Shown here in pieces: positions 5,608 to 7,442 of a stretch of DNA of 7,442 nucleotides. The position numbers were made by a program, and so were the translations under genes. Location of the stretch: contig USHP01000090.1 of assembly GCA_900554625.1 (NCBI GenBank), positions 1 to 7,442 of the forward strand. Reading direction: 5' to 3'. The DNA is from an uncultured Eubacteriales bacterium (GTDB lineage: Bacteria > Bacillota > Clostridia > Oscillospirales > Oscillospiraceae). Numbering within the stretch: the first letter of the stretch is position 1; each line of letters begins with the position of its first letter. The notes beneath the pieces were generated by a model. It saw only the letters and a list, made by a program, of their open reading frames with translations. It made no database searches and had not been told where the DNA came from.

Positions 5608-5685
5608 ATGGCATACTTTGTAAATTGCAAGACCCTGGACGAACTGAAGAAGCAGTACCGCCACCTGGCGAAGGATAAGCAATAA
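5608..5685 (+). CDS. 25-codon ORF, probable truncated J-domain-like protein
   Basis: ATG 5608 follows AAGAGGAGGA (5591-5600) at good spacing, so it should be translated when the SD is exposed. The peptide MAYFVNCKTLDELKKQYRHL, then AKDKQ, resembles the opening of small phage or mobile-element proteins with a J-domain-like fold (C-x-T-x-x-E-L-K-K-x-Y-R-x-L-A), which normally continue into an H-P-D motif. Here a TAA comes exactly where HPD would be expected. In the same frame after the stop, ESMNQYDSKIKK (5686-5721) could be a relic of the missing C-terminal helix. It may be a pseudogene with an internal deletion, or a micro-protein kept for its regulated expression. It shares the transcript of the 56-residue gene and ends before the terminator at 5733. 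Confidence 0.5.
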   Translation: MAYFVNCKTLDELKKQYRHLAKDKQ

Positions 5686-5711
5686 GAGAGCATGAACCAG
5701 TATGATTCCAA

Positions 5712-5769
5712 AATAAAAAAATAAAAAAAGTTCCGGGTTTCCACCTTTTACAGTAGAAACCCGGTTTTT
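5712..5769 (-). terminator. Bidirectional intrinsic terminator after tRNA-Pro
   Basis: CCGGGTTTC (5733-5741) and GAAACCCGG (5756-5764) form a perfect 9-bp stem with a 14-nt loop. It is flanked by A-rich sequence on the left (5712-5729) and TTTTT on the right (5765-5769), so it has a U-tract in both directions. Leftward it ends the tRNA-Pro transcript just beyond CCA; rightward it ends the 5214 transcript and protects the tRNA gene. Confidence 0.9.
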
Positions 5770-5770
5770 A

Positions 5771-5847
5771 TGGTCCGAGTGTCGAGATTCGAACTCGAGG
5801 CCTCTTGAACCCCATTCAAGCGCGATACCAAACTTCGCCACACCCGG
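5771..5847 (-). tRNA. tRNA-Pro (anticodon GGG), CCA encoded
   Basis: Read on the - strand, 77 nt. Acceptor stem CCGGGTG/CACTCGG with one G-T pair, discriminator A, encoded CCA (complement of TGG 5771-5773). T8-G9, D stem GCGA/TCGC, anticodon stem CTTGA/TCAAG with loop ATGGGGT giving anticodon GGG, variable loop AGGCC, T arm TCGAG-TTCGAAT-CTCGA. All arms pair and the invariant TTCGA loop is present, so the gene looks functional. A promoter lies 32 bases upstream of the mature 5' end and a terminator directly follows. tRNA genes are frequent integration targets, and the element-type DNA on its left supports that, although no second copy of the 3' end is present in the window. Confidence 0.95.
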
Positions 5848-5878
5848 ATATTTACTTGCGTCTCCCGACGACTTCGAT

Positions 5879-5907
5879 ATATTAGCACACTTTGCCGAAA
5901 AATGCAA
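5879..5907 (-). promoter_or_regulatory. Promoter of tRNA-Pro
   Basis: On the - strand TTGCAT (5907-5902), a 17-nt spacer, TAATAT (5884-5879) preceded by TGC (extended -10). It points at the tRNA gene, whose mature 5' end is at 5847. Confidence 0.8.
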
Positions 5908-5925
5908 GCATTATTTTTCATTTTT

Positions 5926-5979
5926 TAAAAAAATTTTTTCCTCCACAAATCCATCTGTACTTTGCGGATTTGTGGAGGA
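5926..5979 (-). terminator. Terminator of the thioesterase operon
   Basis: TCCTCCACAAATCC (5939-5952) and GGATTTGTGGAGGA (5966-5979) form a perfect 14-bp stem with a 13-nt loop, 20 bases past the thioesterase stop. On the - strand the stem is followed by six A and then seven T (5926-5938 complement), consistent with intrinsic termination. Confidence 0.85.
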
Positions 5980-5998
5980 TTTTCCTGCATTTTTCCAA

Positions 5999-6433
5999 TT
6001 ATTGTGCCGGTTTGTAGAAATAGATTCCGGAGCCAGACAGGCAAATCTTTTCCGGATGGGATGCCTGAGTGGCTTCCGCTGTCAGATTCATCAGGCTTCT
6101 GGTTGCCGATACCACATGTACCTTAACAATCACGCTTTCACCGGGCATGAGGGGGCGGTGATAATCAATCTCCATCTGCACCGTGGGTGCAGTGCCTTCG
6201 CCGGGTTTCAGGCAGTAAGAAACGAAGCCCATAGCCTGATCCAGAATGGTGGCGCACAGACCTCCATGCAGGGTTCCGGCGAAATTGCGCATCCAGGGCG
6301 CAGTCTCGCAGGACATCACATAGTCGCCCTTCTCCGGATCACACTCCAACAATGTAAAATGCATCATGTCCCCGATACTGCCGGGAACTTCCCGGGTGAT
6401 TTCCGCAATGCGGTTGCGGACCCGGATTTCCAT
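5999..6433 (-). CDS. PaaI-like hotdog-fold acyl-CoA thioesterase
   Basis: A 144-residue protein. I chose ATG 6433 (MEIRVRN) because it starts one base after the stop of the upstream zinc-ribbon gene, which implies translational coupling; longer in-frame starts would overlap that gene widely. The hotdog hallmark is LHGGLCATILDQAMG (55-69), with H56-G57-G58 and D65 as the expected active-site region, preceded by N50. The later strands (QMEIDYHRPLMPGESVIVKVHV) complete the usual PaaI/4HBT layout, and the length is typical. Such enzymes hydrolyse acyl- or aryl-CoA thioesters in the cytoplasm, often as housekeeping or detoxification enzymes; the substrate cannot be read from sequence. It is the last gene of a leftward operon and is followed by a strong terminator. 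Confidence 0.88.
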   Translation of the reverse strand: MEIRVRNRIAEITREVPGSIGDMMHFTLLECDPEKGDYVMSCETAPWMRNFAGTLHGGLCATILDQAMGFVSYCLKPGEGTAPTVQMEIDYHRPLMPGESVIVKVHVVSATRSLMNLTAEATQASHPEKICLSGSGIYFYKPAQ

Positions 6434-6434
6434 A

Positions 6435-6653
6435 TCATTCGCCACGTTCACTGCTAACAACCTTTCCCATGTTCCACAGATAAGCCACGGACTTCTCTGC
6501 TTCCTTCTTTTCTTCTTCCGTGTTGTATTCCACATATACCGTGTGGGCGCTGCAATCGGCGCATTCCACCTGGACGCACCAGCCGCCCTCGTGCATCAGC
6601 ATACCTGCTCCCCGGCAAATGGGGCACTCTTCCAGCATAATCATGTCATCCAT
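6435..6653 (-). CDS. Small zinc-ribbon protein resembling the Lar (restriction alleviation) family
   Basis: A 72-residue protein. I chose ATG 6653 (MDDMIML) because AAGGAG lies nine bases upstream and 13 bases separate it from the DUF2344 stop; upstream in-frame ATGs lack an RBS and fall inside DUF2344. Two CxxC knuckles (C10-x2-C13 and C31-x2-C34) bracket a short beta hairpin, followed by TEEE (45-48) and a helix ending in W60-N61. This spacing and the T-E-E-E...W-N ending resemble the Lar-like zinc ribbons (PF14354), a family named after a phage protein that eases type I restriction, though most members are uncharacterised. The gene is in a housekeeping-type operon, so a direct anti-restriction role is not established; a structural or nucleic-acid-binding role is equally possible. 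Confidence 0.72.
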   Translation of the reverse strand: MDDMIMLEECPICRGAGMLMHEGGWCVQVECADCSAHTVYVEYNTEEEKKEAEKSVAYLWNMGKVVSSERGE

Positions 6654-6666
6654 TTTCTTTTTCTCC

Positions 6667-7326
6667 TTATCTGAATACCGTTTCTTCGGCATCGTATAGT
6701 TCCAACCGGCAGCAGCGGACAAAGTCCGGGGCACATTCCGGCAGATATTTGGTTATGGCCGCTGCAATCAGCATGGGGTTCAGGGATGGATTCTGGCAGA
6801 AAATCCGGCACTGCAGCCCCAGCTCTCCCGATTCACCGGTGGAAATCTCCATACTGCGAATCAAAGGTGCGATGTTCTGAGGAGTGAGGCCTTGCTTGCC
6901 TTTCTTGTCCACCACCACTTCTTCCTGGGAAAACAGCATTTGAATCTTTTCCCCGGCGTTCTCCGGGACACCGGAATCATATTCCAGAACCAGCCGGCAA
7001 TCCATCAGGGAAAGTTCTTTCAGTTTGCGTCCGCTGTCGTACACATCCAGCACCCGAACGCCGTCAATCAAGGCTTCATTCAGCCGGGTGCGAATTTCCT
7101 CGCCGGAAAGCGTCTCCCCTTCCAGGTCAAAGTCCAGCAGTTCGCACCGGCTTTCCATTCCCAGACTCATGGGCAGGGCGATGGACACGGAGGGCCTGGG
7201 ATTGAATCCGTGGGTATGGGTCAGGGGCAGTCCCGCCCGCTTGAACGAGCGCTGAAACAGGCGCATCAGATCCAGATGGGAAATGTAGGCTGCGCTGCCC
7301 ACCTTCTCAAACAATGCTCTAGGCAT
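6667..7326 (-). CDS. DUF2344 / TIGR03936 radical SAM-linked protein
   Basis: A 219-residue protein starting at ATG 7326 with AAGGAGGT about nine bases upstream. The N-terminus carries the family blocks AAYISHLDLMRLFQRSFKRA (about 12-31), HGFNPRP (39-45) and ALPMSLGMES (50-59), typical of the TIGR03936/DUF2344 family. The length is usual. The gene overlaps the end of a TIGR03960-like radical SAM protein by eight bases; in many Clostridia the two are adjacent or fused, which suggests that DUF2344 partners that B12-binding radical SAM enzyme. The chemistry is not known; RNA or ribosome modification has been suggested by neighbourhood only. Translational coupling to the upstream gene is likely. 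Confidence 0.9.
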   Translation of the reverse strand: MPRALFEKVGSAAYISHLDLMRLFQRSFKRAGLPLTHTHGFNPRPSVSIALPMSLGMESRCELLDFDLEGETLSGEEIRTRLNEALIDGVRVLDVYDSGRKLKELSLMDCRLVLEYDSGVPENAGEKIQMLFSQEEVVVDKKGKQGLTPQNIAPLIRSMEISTGESGELGLQCRIFCQNPSLNPMLIAAAITKYLPECAPDFVRCCRLELYDAEETVFR

Positions 7327-7441
7327 CGCAAGCCACCTCCTTCAGCAGGCCATTGGCACCGCATCCGGCGCAGCCAAAAGAGGCACAGCACCACAACCGC
7401 CGCACCAACCCCTGCCTGAAGCGCAAACAGCCACCCGTGCA
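7319..7441 (-). CDS. C-terminal end of a TIGR03960-like B12-binding radical SAM protein (partial)
   Basis: Only the last 40 codons are inside the window. In the frame ending with TAG 7321-7319 the terminal residues are FGCAGCGANGLLKEVACDA; the C-x-G-C-G-A/N-like cysteine cluster near the end is typical of TIGR03960 proteins, and the adjacent DUF2344 gene is its usual partner. The stop overlaps the DUF2344 start by eight bases. The upstream part of this frame (TGGCLRFRQGLVRRLWCCAS) looks less typical, and a neighbouring frame also contains a WCGGCGA cluster (7407-7387), so a frameshift or misplaced frame cannot be excluded. The catalytic CxxxCxxC motif lies off the window. Confidence 0.6.
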   Translation of the reverse strand, partial: CTGGCLRFRQGLVRRLWCCASFGCAGCGANGLLKEVACDA

Positions 7442-7442
7442 T

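Noticed and set aside
5455..5685. Type III toxin-antitoxin (repeat RNA plus toxin)
   Set aside because: The roughly 34-nt repeat spacing recalls ToxI, but repeats there are near-identical and a full toxin gene follows. Here the stems differ and only a 25-codon ORF follows.
5771..5847. Duplicated attachment core of the tRNA-Pro 3' end
   Set aside because: I looked for the 3' tRNA sequence in 1-5770 and found no convincing second copy, so no att pair can be called in this window.

Overview
The window looks like a chromosome-to-island boundary from a Gram-positive anaerobe of the Clostridia, probably an Oscillospiraceae-type gut Firmicute. The right third carries the radical-SAM (TIGR03960-like) and DUF2344 pair that Clostridia often keep together. 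Shine-Dalgarno (SD) sites are strong (AGGAGG/GGAGG), GTG and probably TTG starts are used, and promoters are of the sigma-A type. The core genes on the right are GC-rich. The restriction operon on the left is visibly more AT-rich, which suggests separate origins.

Left region (1-3430, + strand): the 3' part of mcrB (AAA+ GTPase motor of a type IV modification-dependent restriction system), mcrC (PD-(D/E)XK nuclease subunit, start codon overlapping the mcrB stop) and a 513-residue gene of unknown function 16 bases downstream. They form one operon whose promoter and mcrB N-terminus lie off the left edge. The third protein appears to be built from about four beta-hairpin-plus-helix modules and ends in a small beta domain.

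Junction and prophage debris (3480-5037): a + strand gene begins with a perfect ribosome-binding site (RBS) at 3480 and is cut after about 20 codons. A - strand phage-type gene begins with an equally good RBS at 3655 and is cut after about 39 codons. Both lose gene-like sequence at the same point (about 3539-3541), so this is a recombination scar joining the McrBC cargo to a prophage remnant. The remnant, on the - strand, holds a DUF4406 protein, a 0.54-kb non-coding stretch with AT-rich and repeat blocks, and a terminase-small-subunit-like gene with its own promoter. No large terminase is present.

Regulatory module (5040-5769, + strand): a consensus promoter with a palindrome in its spacer drives a 56-residue ribbon-helix-helix-like protein. 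In the same predicted transcript follow two stem-loops with the same TTACCAG heptaloop and different stems (motif copies exactly 34 nt apart), then a pair of mutually exclusive hairpins able to hide the SD, then a 25-codon ORF that looks like the start of a J-domain-like protein cut before its HPD motif. This compact unit and the third gene of the McrBC operon are the least explained parts of the window.

Right region (5733-7441, - strand): a terminator, tRNA-Pro(GGG) with encoded CCA and a good promoter, another strong terminator, then a housekeeping operon read leftward: C-terminus of a TIGR03960-like radical SAM protein, DUF2344 protein, a 72-residue zinc-ribbon protein resembling the Lar family, and a PaaI-like hotdog thioesterase. 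The tRNA gene probably marks the chromosome side of the boundary, although no duplicated attachment core is visible inside the window.
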